DNA from: Flavobacteriales bacterium
GTDB taxonomy: Bacteria > Bacteroidota > Bacteroidia > Flavobacteriales > BACL11
Direction of reading: 5' to 3'
Length of the DNA: 38,414 bases
Assembly: GCA_002711125.1 (NCBI GenBank)
Contig: PAHN01000012.1
Location: forward strand, 113,587 to 152,000
Shown: positions 8,642-16,985 of the stretch, piece by piece
Numbering within the stretch: the first letter of the stretch is position 1
Layout: every line of letters begins with the position of its first letter
Notes under the pieces: generated by a model
Database searches by the model: none
What the model was told of the DNA's origin: nothing
Seen by the model: the letters and a program-made list of their open reading frames with translations, nothing else
Made by a program: the position numbers and the translations under genes

Positions 8642-10852
8642 ATGTTTAGAAAATATTCATTTTTCTTCTTTCTCTTTTTTTCGTTCACATCTTTCACTCA
8701 AAATGTTTTTGACTTAGGTGTTCGTCAGATAGAGATTTTTTTTAGCGAGCCTAATTGGAATGACACTCTACATGCTTATTATTCTAATAATCTAGATCAG
8801 CGATTAATTGCAGATTCAATAATTATAGATGGTGAAGTAGATCAAAATGTTGGAATAAAATATTTTGGAAATAGTTCTTACAATACAAATAATGTTAAAA
8901 ACCCAATTGATATACAGTTAGATTATATACAAAATGGTCAATCTATTGATCGCTATAATAGATTAAAGCTATCGAATGGATTTAGAGATCCTTCTTTTGT
9001 AAGAGAGATTTTGGCATATGAAATTGCTAGTGATTACATGCCTGCGCCAAAAGCAACATATGCCAATTTATATATTAATGGGAATCTAATTGGGTTATAC
9101 TCGTGTATTCAATCAGTTGATGATGATTTTACTAATGAAAATTTTTATGAAAGAAGAGGTCCATTATTTCAGCTTAAAAATACAGGGATTAGTGTACCAG
9201 GTTGTTCTGGACAGCTAGGTATATTTAAGCATTATTCAGATACAAATTGTTACCAAAAATCCTATGATATGCTTTCATCAAATGATTGGCAAAAGTTAGG
9301 TAATTTTCTAGATACATTTAATAACCATTTCTCTGATGTTGAAGTAGTAATGGATATTGATAGAGCACTTTGGTTTATGGCTTTTGAGAATTTAATTGTT
9401 GCATTAGATGGTCCAATAAATTCTATTGCAGAAAATTTATATTTATTTAAAGATAATAATGGTAGGTTTTCTCCTGTTTTATGGGATATGAACATGTCCT
9501 TTGGGTCTTTTGCTGCAGGACTATCAAATCCTGTTTCAAATAATGATTTACAAGAACTTGCTGTTTTTCATGAGTCAGCAAATATTAATAATAAGCTTAC
9601 TAATAAAATATTCTCAAATGAAAGATATAAAAAAATGTACATAGCACATATGCGTACTATTTTGAATGAAAAATTTGCCAATAGTTTTTATTTAAATCGT
9701 GCTTCATTTTTACAATCTTTGATTTTAAATGATTTTAATAGTGATCCAAATTCTTTTTATAATCAAACTCAGTTTACTGATAATTTAAATAGTTCCGTTG
9801 GTTTAAATCCTGTAATTGGATTGAGTGAGTTAATGAGCACCAGAGTATCATATTTACAATCATTATCCGAATTTTCTACAAATGCTCCAATTATAAGTAA
9901 TATTAATCCTAATCCCGCGGCTGTCTTGCCTCATACCTCTGTATATATTACTGCTCAAATTGCAGATGTAAACTATGCTTATTTAGGATATAGATTTAAG
10001 TTTTCTGATAAATTCACTAAAATTCAAATGTATGATGATGGAAACAACGGAGATGGTGTTGCTGGTGATGGAATATATGGAGCATTGTTAGATGTTGATG
10101 CACGTGATATTCAATATTATATTTATGCTGAAAATAATGATGCTGCTATTTTTTCACCAGAAAGAGCGGAAAAAGAATTTCATCAGATACCTGTCGTGAG
10201 TGGTTTAGTTATTAACGAAATAATGGCTACTAATTTAACAGCAGTGCCAGATCAAGATGGAGAGTATGATGACTGGGTAGAGCTATATAATGGAAATAAT
10301 TTTTCTTTAAATTTAAATGGTTATTATCTTTCAGATAATGAAAATGATTTATTTAAATGGTCATTTCCAAATATTAGTATTGCTCCAAATGATTATTTAA
10401 TTATTTGGTGTGATACCGCAGGCAGTTCTCAAGCAGGTTTACATACTACTTATAGACTGTCAGCTGAACAAGAAGAAGTATATTTGAGTGATCCAAATGG
10501 AAATGTAATAGATGCTGTTCATTTTGTAAGTATGATTACTGATCAAGGTTATGCTAGAGTTCCTAATGGAACCGGTATAATGAAATATCAAAATCATTCT
10601 TTTGATGCTCCTAATTCTACTCCAACATTTTTAAATGAAGATTATAATAAAATAAATTTTAGAGCATATCCAAATCCATCTAATAACGTAGTTTATTTAT
10701 TAGGTGTCTCAGGAAATATTAGCGTATTTAATGTTATGGGTGAAAAAATATTTGAAGATATTGGTATTAAAACTATAGATATTTCTAAATGGAAAAGTGG
10801 TATATATTTAATTCACGCAAATGAACAGATTGTTAAAATTGTAAAACAATAA
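8642..10852 (+). CDS. Secreted CotH-kinase-fold protein with lamin tail domain and T9SS type A tail (copy 2)
   Basis: A paralog of the protein at 5116-7353 with the same architecture over 736 residues: a signal peptide (MFRKYSFFFFLFF, SFTQ), a CotH fold, an Ig-like segment (DDGNNGDGVAGDG), a lamin tail domain (VINEIMATN, DWVELYNG) and a T9SS type A tail (AYPNPSNNVVYL, SGIYLIH). Key CotH positions are IKYFGNSS (72-79), RLKLSNGFRDPSFVRE (107-122), GLYSCIQS (151-158), D256, NLYLFK (265-270) and LWDMNMSFGSF (280-290). The position that is Glu158 in copy 1 is Gln157 here, and both copies have Asn in the WDxN motif. A 50-base gap precedes it, with a -7-like TAACTTTA at 8613-8620, so it may begin its own transcript. 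A lipoprotein, VTC and DUF4956 genes follow directly. Confidence 0.88.
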   Translation: MFRKYSFFFFLFFSFTSFTQNVFDLGVRQIEIFFSEPNWNDTLHAYYSNNLDQRLIADSIIIDGEVDQNVGIKYFGNSSYNTNNVKNPIDIQLDYIQNGQSIDRYNRLKLSNGFRDPSFVREILAYEIASDYMPAPKATYANLYINGNLIGLYSCIQSVDDDFTNENFYERRGPLFQLKNTGISVPGCSGQLGIFKHYSDTNCYQKSYDMLSSNDWQKLGNFLDTFNNHFSDVEVVMDIDRALWFMAFENLIVALDGPINSIAENLYLFKDNNGRFSPVLWDMNMSFGSFAAGLSNPVSNNDLQELAVFHESANINNKLTNKIFSNERYKKMYIAHMRTILNEKFANSFYLNRASFLQSLILNDFNSDPNSFYNQTQFTDNLNSSVGLNPVIGLSELMSTRVSYLQSLSEFSTNAPIISNINPNPAAVLPHTSVYITAQIADVNYAYLGYRFKFSDKFTKIQMYDDGNNGDGVAGDGIYGALLDVDARDIQYYIYAENNDAAIFSPERAEKEFHQIPVVSGLVINEIMATNLTAVPDQDGEYDDWVELYNGNNFSLNLNGYYLSDNENDLFKWSFPNISIAPNDYLIIWCDTAGSSQAGLHTTYRLSAEQEEVYLSDPNGNVIDAVHFVSMITDQGYARVPNGTGIMKYQNHSFDAPNSTPTFLNEDYNKINFRAYPNPSNNVVYLLGVSGNISVFNVMGEKIFEDIGIKTIDISKWKSGIYLIHANEQIVKIVKQ

Positions 10853-10854
10853 TT

Positions 10855-11271
10855 ATGAAAAAAATATTTTTAGCTTTTTTATTATTATCTTTTTTTATTG
10901 CTTGTGATAAAGAAGCAGGAGAGGGTGGGACTTCATCTATAGAAGGTCAAGTATGGGAATTATTTACATATCAAGATCCATTTACTGGAAGTTGGGATAC
11001 TACATTTTACAGGCTAGATTCAGGAAAAGATGTATACATAATATATTCTGATGATGAAGGAGAAATATATGATGATAAATTTGAAACAGATTACAACGGA
11101 AGATATAGATTTGAGTTTTTAAGAAAAGGAGATTATACTATTTATGTATATGCGGATAGTACTGATATAAATATGGTGAATTATGATTATCCAATTTTTA
11201 AGCATATCACAATAGATGAGGGCAATTCTATTGTATTAGTAGAGGATTTTATAATTGAAAAGAATCAATAA
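10855..11271 (+). CDS. Small lipoprotein of unknown function in the CotH-VTC cluster
   Basis: A 138-residue protein with a lipoprotein signal (MKKIFLAFLLLSFFIAC, acylated Cys at 17) followed by a short Gly/Glu linker and one compact beta-rich domain. The pattern SIEGQVW, then GRYRFEFLRKGDYTIYVYAD, resembles carboxypeptidase-regulatory (Ig-like, prealbumin-like) domains, which fold as small beta sandwiches; this is a resemblance, not a firm family call. The last residues are charged and there is no T9SS tail, so it should stay anchored in the cell envelope. It begins two bases after CotH copy 2 and ends one base before the GTG of the VTC gene, so it is almost certainly co-expressed with them. 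I do not recognise a specific function. Confidence 0.75.
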   Translation: MKKIFLAFLLLSFFIACDKEAGEGGTSSIEGQVWELFTYQDPFTGSWDTTFYRLDSGKDVYIIYSDDEGEIYDDKFETDYNGRYRFEFLRKGDYTIYVYADSTDINMVNYDYPIFKHITIDEGNSIVLVEDFIIEKNQ

Positions 11272-12030
11272 GTGAGTCATTTTAAAGATTTGATAAAAGA
11301 TTTTGATCCGATTACTCTGGATGAAATGGATGAAGTGAAATTGATGAGTAGAACTGATACAAAGTTTGCATTTAGTTCCGCAAAATTACCACAACTACTT
11401 TCTCGTATGTTGCCTTTTTATAGAATATTAAACATTAATAATAAGCTTATACACGATTATAAATCGTTATATTATGATACATCTGAGAATAAGTTTTATC
11501 TTGATCATCATAATAATAGAGTTAATAGAAATAAAATACGTTTTAGAGAATATGTTGATAGTGGATTAGTTTTTTTGGAAATTAAAACAAAAAATAATAA
11601 AGGGAAAACTATAAAAAAGAGGATGAAGGTAAAAAGTATTAGCGATAAATTAAATTCTGAACAACAAGAGTATATAAATAAAATAATTGGCAATGAAATT
11701 TCTGTTGAGCCAAAGCAATGGATTAACTTTTATAGAATGACTTTTGTACATAAAAAACAAAAAGAAAGGTTAACTGTTGATGTTGACTTAACATTTAGTG
11801 AAAATGATAAAAAAGGTGACTTAAAGAATATTATCATTGGAGAAGTAAAGCAAGAAAGAATGTCAAGAAGTTCTGATTTTATGAGAATAGCTAAGGATTT
11901 AAATATTTTACCAATAAGAATTAGTAAATATTGCATGAGTACACTTTCCTTGCATCCAAATTTAAAATCTAATAGATTTAAGCCAAAAGTTTTATTTATA
12001 GAAAAATTAAAAAATTATAATTTAAATTAG
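11272..12030 (+). CDS. VTC-domain (polyphosphate polymerase-type) protein
   Basis: A 252-residue cytoplasmic protein of the VTC/triphosphate-tunnel fold, the catalytic domain that in yeast Vtc4 makes polyphosphate from ATP. The tunnel-lining pattern is intact: SRTDTKF near 26-32, KIRFREY (88-94), FLEIKTK (101-107), KGKTIKKRM (110-118), FYRM (153-156), RLTVDVDL (166-173), GEVKQE (190-195) and SKYCMS (218-223). These supply basic residues K88, R90, R92, K105, K115, K116, R155, R166, K193 and K219 and acidic E103, D170 and E191. Activity is predicted, not shown. The start is GTG at 11272, directly after the upstream stop. The next gene, four bases on, is its usual neighbour DUF4956. Confidence 0.88.
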   Translation: MSHFKDLIKDFDPITLDEMDEVKLMSRTDTKFAFSSAKLPQLLSRMLPFYRILNINNKLIHDYKSLYYDTSENKFYLDHHNNRVNRNKIRFREYVDSGLVFLEIKTKNNKGKTIKKRMKVKSISDKLNSEQQEYINKIIGNEISVEPKQWINFYRMTFVHKKQKERLTVDVDLTFSENDKKGDLKNIIIGEVKQERMSRSSDFMRIAKDLNILPIRISKYCMSTLSLHPNLKSNRFKPKVLFIEKLKNYNLN

Positions 12031-12034
12031 AAAA

Positions 12035-12985
12035 ATGAAGAATATTAAAATCATAGAAACAATGAGTTTATTTAAAATATTTACTGTTTTCTTTTTTTTG
12101 TTAGTTACTAATAGTAATGCACAAGAAAATTGGCGTAATGACTATAATATACCAAAAGAAAATATTGAAGAAAATGACAAGTTGTTAGATAATTTGTCAA
12201 GAACAGAGTTAGATTATCAAGAAGCAATAAAACAGCTTAAAATAGAGAAACTTACACTTTCTTCTTTAGACGATCAGGATAGAATTGAACAAATAGATGA
12301 TGAAATAAAAATACTTGAAGATCAACTTGATGAATTAAGAAAACTTAATGAAGATAATATTAATGAAAATAAAAATCAATATTTAGGTACTCCTGTTTTT
12401 GATAAAGAAGATTTTTGGAAATTAATTATAAAGGGATTATTTAATTTTATTATAATATTATTAATTGTTAGGTATATTTATTATCCTGTAACAAAAAATA
12501 AAGACTATTTATTTACTTATTTTTTGATAAGTTTAACTGTCTTTTTACTATGTTTTTTACTTGATAATGTAAAACTTGAATTAGGATTTGCACTAGGATT
12601 ATTTGCGATTTTTGGGATTATTCGATACAGAACAGATCCTATTCCAATTAAGGAAATGACGTATCTTTTTATTGTGATTGGTGTTTCAGTTATCAATGCT
12701 TTGGCTAATAAAAAAATTAGTTATGCTGAATTATTTGCAGCTAATATGATTATTGTTTTTGCTACATTTGGCTTAGAAAGGTTATGGTTACTTCGTCATG
12801 AAACAAGAAAGAACATCACTTATGAGAAAATTGATTTAATCGCTCCTGAAAGAAGAGAGGAGCTTATTGCTGATTTAACAGAGAGAACAGGTTTAAATAT
12901 TGTTAGAGTAGAAATAGGGAGGATAGATTTTCTTAGAGATACAGCCAATATTCGTGTATTTTACTATGAAAAAAATTCTAATTAG
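12035..12985 (+). CDS. DUF4956 membrane protein with N-terminal coiled coil
   Basis: A 316-residue membrane protein. The N-terminus is hydrophobic and could be a cleaved signal (MSLFKIFTVFFFLL, NSNAQ, if translation starts at the ATG at 12062) or an anchor (ATG at 12035). A charged, coiled-coil-like stretch spans about residues 42-110 (IEQIDDEIKILEDQLDEL). Four or five membrane segments follow at about 130-148, 158-177, 183-197, 208-223 and 234-250, with the DUF4956 signature GLFAIFGIIRYRTDPI between 188 and 203. A soluble C-terminal domain of about 60 residues ends the protein. DUF4956 genes are widely found beside VTC and CotH genes; no function is established to my knowledge. The start of the next gene overlaps its end. 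Confidence 0.85.
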   Translation: MKNIKIIETMSLFKIFTVFFFLLVTNSNAQENWRNDYNIPKENIEENDKLLDNLSRTELDYQEAIKQLKIEKLTLSSLDDQDRIEQIDDEIKILEDQLDELRKLNEDNINENKNQYLGTPVFDKEDFWKLIIKGLFNFIIILLIVRYIYYPVTKNKDYLFTYFLISLTVFLLCFLLDNVKLELGFALGLFAIFGIIRYRTDPIPIKEMTYLFIVIGVSVINALANKKISYAELFAANMIIVFATFGLERLWLLRHETRKNITYEKIDLIAPERREELIADLTERTGLNIVRVEIGRIDFLRDTANIRVFYYEKNSN

Positions 12986-13610
12986 TATTTTTATTTTTTC
13001 TTCTTCTTCATTTTATCTAACTGCACAAGAAAATGATTTTCAAAGTTGGCATTCTATGTCCTTGAAAAAGGAAATAAATAAAACAACAGATTTCAACTTA
13101 AAAGCAGGAGTTAGATTTAGAGAGAATTCATCATTGTTTGATAAGAACTTTATAGATTTAAGATGTAAAAAGGAGCTAAATAAAAGAATTTCAATATCGG
13201 TAGGCTATCGATACATTAATAGTTGTAATAGAGAATTTATCTTGTTAAAACAAAATAGATTTTACTTTGATTTAAATTATAAAAATAAGTTTTCTAAAAG
13301 ATTATCTTACTCTATTAGAAATCGCTGGCAAAATCAAACATCAATTTATAAATATGAAAGAGTTTTTCGTCAAAAATTTTCTTTAGAATATAATGTAAGA
13401 AAAACAAAAATAACTCCATATTGTGCAGTAGAATATTTTTCAAACTCCTTTGATCAAATAAATAAGCTTAGATCTACTATTGTGTTATCATATCCTATTT
13501 CAAAAGATATTGATATAGATTTTGCATATAGAATACAGAATGAGTTCTTAGTTAATAATCCACAAACTATTTTTATATTTGAAAGTAAAATATCATATTC
13601 ACTTAAATGA
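12966..13610 (+). CDS. DUF2490-type outer-membrane protein
   Basis: A 214-residue exported protein with a signal peptide (MKKILISIFIFSSSSF, LTAQ) and alternating beta-strand patterns typical of a small outer-membrane barrel. WHSMSLKKEINKTTDFNLKAG near the N-terminus, RYINSC, and later YSIRNRWQNQ and DFAYRIQNEF fit the DUF2490 family. The start is taken at the ATG at 12966, which gives a proper signal peptide; a GTG four codons upstream is less likely. It overlaps the DUF4956 gene by 20 bases and shares four bases (ATGA) with cdd, so it is translationally linked to both. Function unknown; as the last envelope gene of the cluster it could form its outer-membrane part (inference). Confidence 0.8.
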   Translation: MKKILISIFIFSSSSFYLTAQENDFQSWHSMSLKKEINKTTDFNLKAGVRFRENSSLFDKNFIDLRCKKELNKRISISVGYRYINSCNREFILLKQNRFYFDLNYKNKFSKRLSYSIRNRWQNQTSIYKYERVFRQKFSLEYNVRKTKITPYCAVEYFSNSFDQINKLRSTIVLSYPISKDIDIDFAYRIQNEFLVNNPQTIFIFESKISYSLK

Positions 13611-14095
13611 AAAAAAAGGAAATAAATCTTAAATTTTCCCAGGGCATTCTCTCAGAAATAGATCAATGTGATCAAGAACTTGTTAACAATGCTATAGCAT
13701 CTCTTAAAGATGCTTATGCGCCTTACTCTGGTTTTCAAGTAGGTGCCAGTATATTACTAGAAAATGGTGAAATTATTAATGGTTCAAATCAGGAGAATGT
13801 TGCCTATCCATCTGGGTTATGTGCGGAGAGAGTCGCTATTTTTTATGCAAGTTCTAATTATCCAAATATTAGAATAGTTAAAATGGCTATATCTGTTCAA
13901 GCTGTTGATTTTAATATCAATGACGTAATTTCTCCTTGTGGAGCATGTAGACAAGTTATGGCTGAATATGAAGAGAATCAAAACCATCCAATTCAAATTA
14001 TTTTACATTCTCCAAATAATGATATTTTGATAGTAGATAGAGTTCAAGATTTATTACCTTTTATGTTCAAAAGTCCTCATTTAAAAAAACATTAA
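13607..14095 (+). CDS. cdd: Cytidine deaminase
   Basis: Deaminates cytidine and deoxycytidine to uridine in pyrimidine salvage, in the cytoplasm. The 162-residue length suits the tetrameric class. The zinc site is complete: CAE at 72-74 (Cys72 ligand, Glu74 proton shuttle) and PCGACRQ at 110-116 (Cys111 and Cys114 ligands). The substrate-binding AYAPYSGFQVGAS segment is at 36-48. The start overlaps the preceding stop (ATGA). There is no functional link to the envelope genes upstream that I can see; it appears to ride on the same transcript. recG starts eleven bases downstream. Confidence 0.95.
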   Translation: MKKKEINLKFSQGILSEIDQCDQELVNNAIASLKDAYAPYSGFQVGASILLENGEIINGSNQENVAYPSGLCAERVAIFYASSNYPNIRIVKMAISVQAVDFNINDVISPCGACRQVMAEYEENQNHPIQIILHSPNNDILIVDRVQDLLPFMFKSPHLKKH

Positions 14096-14106
14096 ATTTT
14101 AAATCA

Positions 14107-16206
14107 ATGCATATACTTACAACATCAATTGAATATTTAAAAGGTGTTGGTCCTGTAAGAGCTGATTTATTAAAAAAGGAACTTAAAATTTTTACTTTTA
14201 GAGATTTATTATTTCATTTTCCATTTAGATATATTGACAAAAGTAAAATTTATCTTATTGCTGATTTAACACCTGAAATGCCTAATATTCAGTTATTTGG
14301 AAAAATTATAAAAATTGAAGAAAAGGGTCATAAAAAAAGTAAAAGATTAATAGCATCTTTTCAAGATAACTCTGGCGTGATCGAATTGGTATGGTTTAAA
14401 GGATTAAGGTGGGTTAAGTCTTCAATAAAATTAAATTCTAAATATCTTGTTTTTGGTAAACCTTCTTTTTTTAAGGGGACATATAATATAGTTCATCCAG
14501 AGATTGACTTAAAAGAGGATAATGATAATTTTTTTGCAACTGGTTTTCAAGCAGTTTACCCTTCAACTGAATTATTAAATGCAAAGGGGTTAAACAGTAG
14601 AGCAATTAGTAAATTAATTAAAACATTACTTCCTTTGCTAAAGGATTGTTTTGTTGAAACCTTATCTCCAGATATTATTTCTAAATCAAATCTCCCCAGT
14701 AGAAAAGAAGCTTTTTTTAATATTCATATCCCTAAAAATACAAAAAGCTTAATTCGTGCACAAAAAAGATTAAAGTTTGAAGAATTATTTTTTTTCCAAT
14801 TACATTTATTAAAAACAAAAGTTAATAGACAAGAAAAGATAAAAGGATATTCATTTGAAATTTTAGGTAATAATTTTAATAATTTCTACCAAAATTTCTT
14901 ACCATTTGATTTAACTAATGCACAAAAAAGAGTTTTAAGAGATATACGTAATGACCTAAAATCTTCAAAACAAATGAACAGATTGCTACAGGGAGATGTA
15001 GGTAGTGGAAAAACTTTAGTTGCATTGCTTTCAATGCTTATTGCTGTAGATAATAAGTATCAAGCATGCATTATGGCCCCAACAGAAATTTTAAGTCAAC
15101 AACATTTTCAATATTTTTCTGACTTTTTGAATAGTTTAGATATTAATATTGCATTATTGACAGGCTCTACTAAAGCTAAATACAGAAAAACAATACATGA
15201 GCAGTTAGAAGATGGAAGCATAGATTTACTGATTGGGACACACGCATTACTTGAAGATAGTGTTAAGTTTCGTAATTTAGGTTTAGTAATTATTGATGAG
15301 CAACATAGATTTGGTGTTGCTCAACGTGCTCGATTATGGAAAAAAAATAATCGTCCGCCTCATGTTTTAGTAATGACAGCGACACCTATTCCAAGAACTC
15401 TTTCTATGACACTTTATGGAGATTTAGATATTTCCGTTATTGATGAACTTCCTCCTGGAAGAAAGTTAGTTAAAACTACATGGAAATCTGATTCTTCAAG
15501 ACTACAAGTAATTAATTTTATCAAACAACAAATAAAAAGCGGGAGGCAAATTTATATTGTGTTTCCTTTGATTGATGAAAGTGAAAAATTAGAATATAAA
15601 AATTTAGTTGAAGGAATTAATTCTATTGAAAGAGAATTTCCATTGCCTGAGTACCAGGTAAGTATATTACATGGTCAAATGAAGGCTGAAGACAAAGAAT
15701 ATGAAATGAAAAGATTTGTTGAAGGAGTTACAAATATAATGGTTTCTACAACAGTAATTGAAGTTGGTGTAAATGTGCCTAATGCATCTGTAATGATTAT
15801 TGAAAGTGCTGAGCGTTTTGGTCTTTCTCAACTGCACCAGCTAAGAGGAAGAGTTGGAAGAGGTGCAGAACAGTCTTATTGTATTTTGATGAGTGGAAAC
15901 AAGTTAAGTAATGAAGCAAAGGCTAGACTTTCTACTATGGTGGAAACAAATGATGGTTTTAAGATTGCAGAAGAGGACTTAAGGTTAAGAGGTCCAGGTG
16001 ATATGATGGGAACTCAACAAAGCGGTATGCTCAATTTTAAATTAGTAGATCTAATCAAAGATAATAATATTTTAATTTTTGCTAGAAGAGAGGCCGAAAA
16101 TTTGCTGCAAAACGATCAAAATTTAGAAAAAGCAGAAAATATTAATATTGCTAGAACATATTTTCCATACGCAAAAGAGAGATTAGGCTGGAGTAGAATT
16201 TCTTAA
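14107..16206 (+). CDS. recG: ATP-dependent DNA helicase RecG
   Basis: RecG regresses stalled replication forks and branch-migrates junctions. The 699-residue product has the N-terminal wedge/OB domain (YLKGVGPVRADLLKKEL at the start, LFHFPFRYID, then the OB core near 60-130), followed by the two helicase lobes. The Walker A motif GDVGSGKT is near residue 296, the DEQH box lies in VIIDEQHRFGV near 396, MTATPIPRTL follows, and motif VI QLRGRVGRG is near 577. The C-terminal wedge-contacting segment DLRLRGPGDMMGTQQSG is present. Full length, no anomalies. It converges with the SRP RNA gene on the other strand. Confidence 0.97.
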   Translation: MHILTTSIEYLKGVGPVRADLLKKELKIFTFRDLLFHFPFRYIDKSKIYLIADLTPEMPNIQLFGKIIKIEEKGHKKSKRLIASFQDNSGVIELVWFKGLRWVKSSIKLNSKYLVFGKPSFFKGTYNIVHPEIDLKEDNDNFFATGFQAVYPSTELLNAKGLNSRAISKLIKTLLPLLKDCFVETLSPDIISKSNLPSRKEAFFNIHIPKNTKSLIRAQKRLKFEELFFFQLHLLKTKVNRQEKIKGYSFEILGNNFNNFYQNFLPFDLTNAQKRVLRDIRNDLKSSKQMNRLLQGDVGSGKTLVALLSMLIAVDNKYQACIMAPTEILSQQHFQYFSDFLNSLDINIALLTGSTKAKYRKTIHEQLEDGSIDLLIGTHALLEDSVKFRNLGLVIIDEQHRFGVAQRARLWKKNNRPPHVLVMTATPIPRTLSMTLYGDLDISVIDELPPGRKLVKTTWKSDSSRLQVINFIKQQIKSGRQIYIVFPLIDESEKLEYKNLVEGINSIEREFPLPEYQVSILHGQMKAEDKEYEMKRFVEGVTNIMVSTTVIEVGVNVPNASVMIIESAERFGLSQLHQLRGRVGRGAEQSYCILMSGNKLSNEAKARLSTMVETNDGFKIAEEDLRLRGPGDMMGTQQSGMLNFKLVDLIKDNNILIFARREAENLLQNDQNLEKAENINIARTYFPYAKERLGWSRIS

Positions 16207-16220
16207 AAAAGAAGGGTAAG
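16205..16220 (-). terminator. Terminator of the SRP RNA gene
   Basis: On the minus strand the closing 3' arm of the SRP RNA (16212-16220) is followed by TTC and a run of six T. Arm pairing with 16304-16312 plus the T run gives an intrinsic terminator; the same hairpin may also stop recG transcripts arriving from the other side. Confidence 0.6.
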
Positions 16221-16312
16221 CTACTTATATCGCACCGCTACAACCTACTACCCTTGCTGCATTCCTGCCCTGGGGGAGTTCATAGGGAGCTGGTCGTACA
16301 AGACTTACCCTT
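16212..16312 (-). ncRNA. ffs: Signal recognition particle RNA, small bacterial type
   Basis: On the minus strand this reads as a hairpin RNA of about 101 bases. The outer arms pair perfectly (AAGGGTAAG at the 5' end with CTTACCCTT at the 3' end). The apical domain shows the SRP signature CAGG-GCA-GGAA-TGC-AGCA: the GGAA tetraloop on a GCA/TGC stem, with the conserved CAGG and AGCA sides of the Ffh-binding internal loops. There is no Alu domain, as in the 4.5S class. The RNA binds Ffh and FtsY for co-translational targeting. A strong promoter lies just upstream (16318-16348). The 3' arm is followed by TTC and six T residues (16205-16210 on the other strand), forming an intrinsic terminator. 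Exact ends are estimated from pairing. Confidence 0.93.
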
Positions 16313-16317
16313 GGTTG

Positions 16318-16348
16318 CAAAAATAAGATTATTCTAATAAGATTCAAA
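16318..16348 (-). promoter_or_regulatory. Promoter of the SRP RNA gene
   Basis: On the minus strand: TTTG (16345-16348), exactly 19 bases, then TATTTTTG (16318-16325). This is a full match to the Bacteroidota primary sigma consensus (-33 TTTG, -7 TAnnTTTG). The predicted start falls about six bases downstream, at the base where the RNA's outer arm begins (16312). Confidence 0.75.
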
Positions 16349-16372
16349 TAATTTCTTGTCATGTATTTTATT

Positions 16373-16380
16373 TATATTTG
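16373..16380 (+). promoter_or_regulatory. Bacteroidota -7 element before the DUF4199 gene
   Basis: TATATTTG, an exact TAnnTTTG match 17 bases before the ATG at 16398. A TTG at 16356-16358 is closer than the normal -33 spacing. It is divergent from the SRP RNA promoter. Confidence 0.45.
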
Positions 16381-16397
16381 ACGAAGTTTAAAAAAAA

Positions 16398-16982
16398 ATG
16401 AAGGACAAAGAATTTATAAAAAATAAAGGCCTATATTTTGGTATATATTTATCAATTTTTCCTTTTTTTTATTTTTTATTTGATAATAATTTATCACTAA
16501 ACATCTTCAAGTTAGTATTTTGGGTTTTGTGGATTATAGGAGTTTTTTATTTATTGTATATCTTCGGTAGAGAGTATAGAAATAATTATAATCTTTTTAA
16601 TTTTAAGCAGGTATTCACTTTATTGTATAAAATATCTTTAAGAGGTCTATTAATTTTATTTGTAATTGAAATAATTTTATGGAAAGGTCTATTTGAAGAA
16701 AGATATATTAGTTTACAGACATCTCTCATGCAGCCATCCCTCAATGGTATAGAATCAATAAAATCTGAACTAAAGAAAGATAGTGCTAACAAAATAATAG
16801 GTGTAGTGGAATACCAAGAAAAATTAGAAAAATTGGAAAAATATAAAACAGATATCAATGATCAATGGAAAGATGGTGTGAAAATTAGTTATTTTATTAA
16901 AATTCTTATTGGGAGGCTATTTCTTTTTATATTTATTAATCTAATTCTAGCATTCTTTTTAAGAAAAAAAATAGTTATTTAA
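16398..16982 (+). CDS. DUF4199-type integral membrane protein
   Basis: A 194-residue membrane protein with four predicted membrane segments (about residues 10-28, 33-53, 74-94 and 168-190) and a charged loop of about 70 residues between the third and fourth. N-terminal IKNKGLYFGIYLSIF and the general layout fit DUF4199, a Bacteroidota family commonly encoded just upstream of a GtrB-like glycosyltransferase. That is the arrangement here: the GT2 gene starts three bases after its stop. No catalytic motif is visible. A role as membrane partner of the glycosyltransferase, perhaps in handling the lipid-linked sugar, is inference from position only. Confidence 0.75.
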   Translation: MKDKEFIKNKGLYFGIYLSIFPFFYFLFDNNLSLNIFKLVFWVLWIIGVFYLLYIFGREYRNNYNLFNFKQVFTLLYKISLRGLLILFVIEIILWKGLFEERYISLQTSLMQPSLNGIESIKSELKKDSANKIIGVVEYQEKLEKLEKYKTDINDQWKDGVKISYFIKILIGRLFLFIFINLILAFFLRKKIVI

Positions 16983-16985
16983 GCT

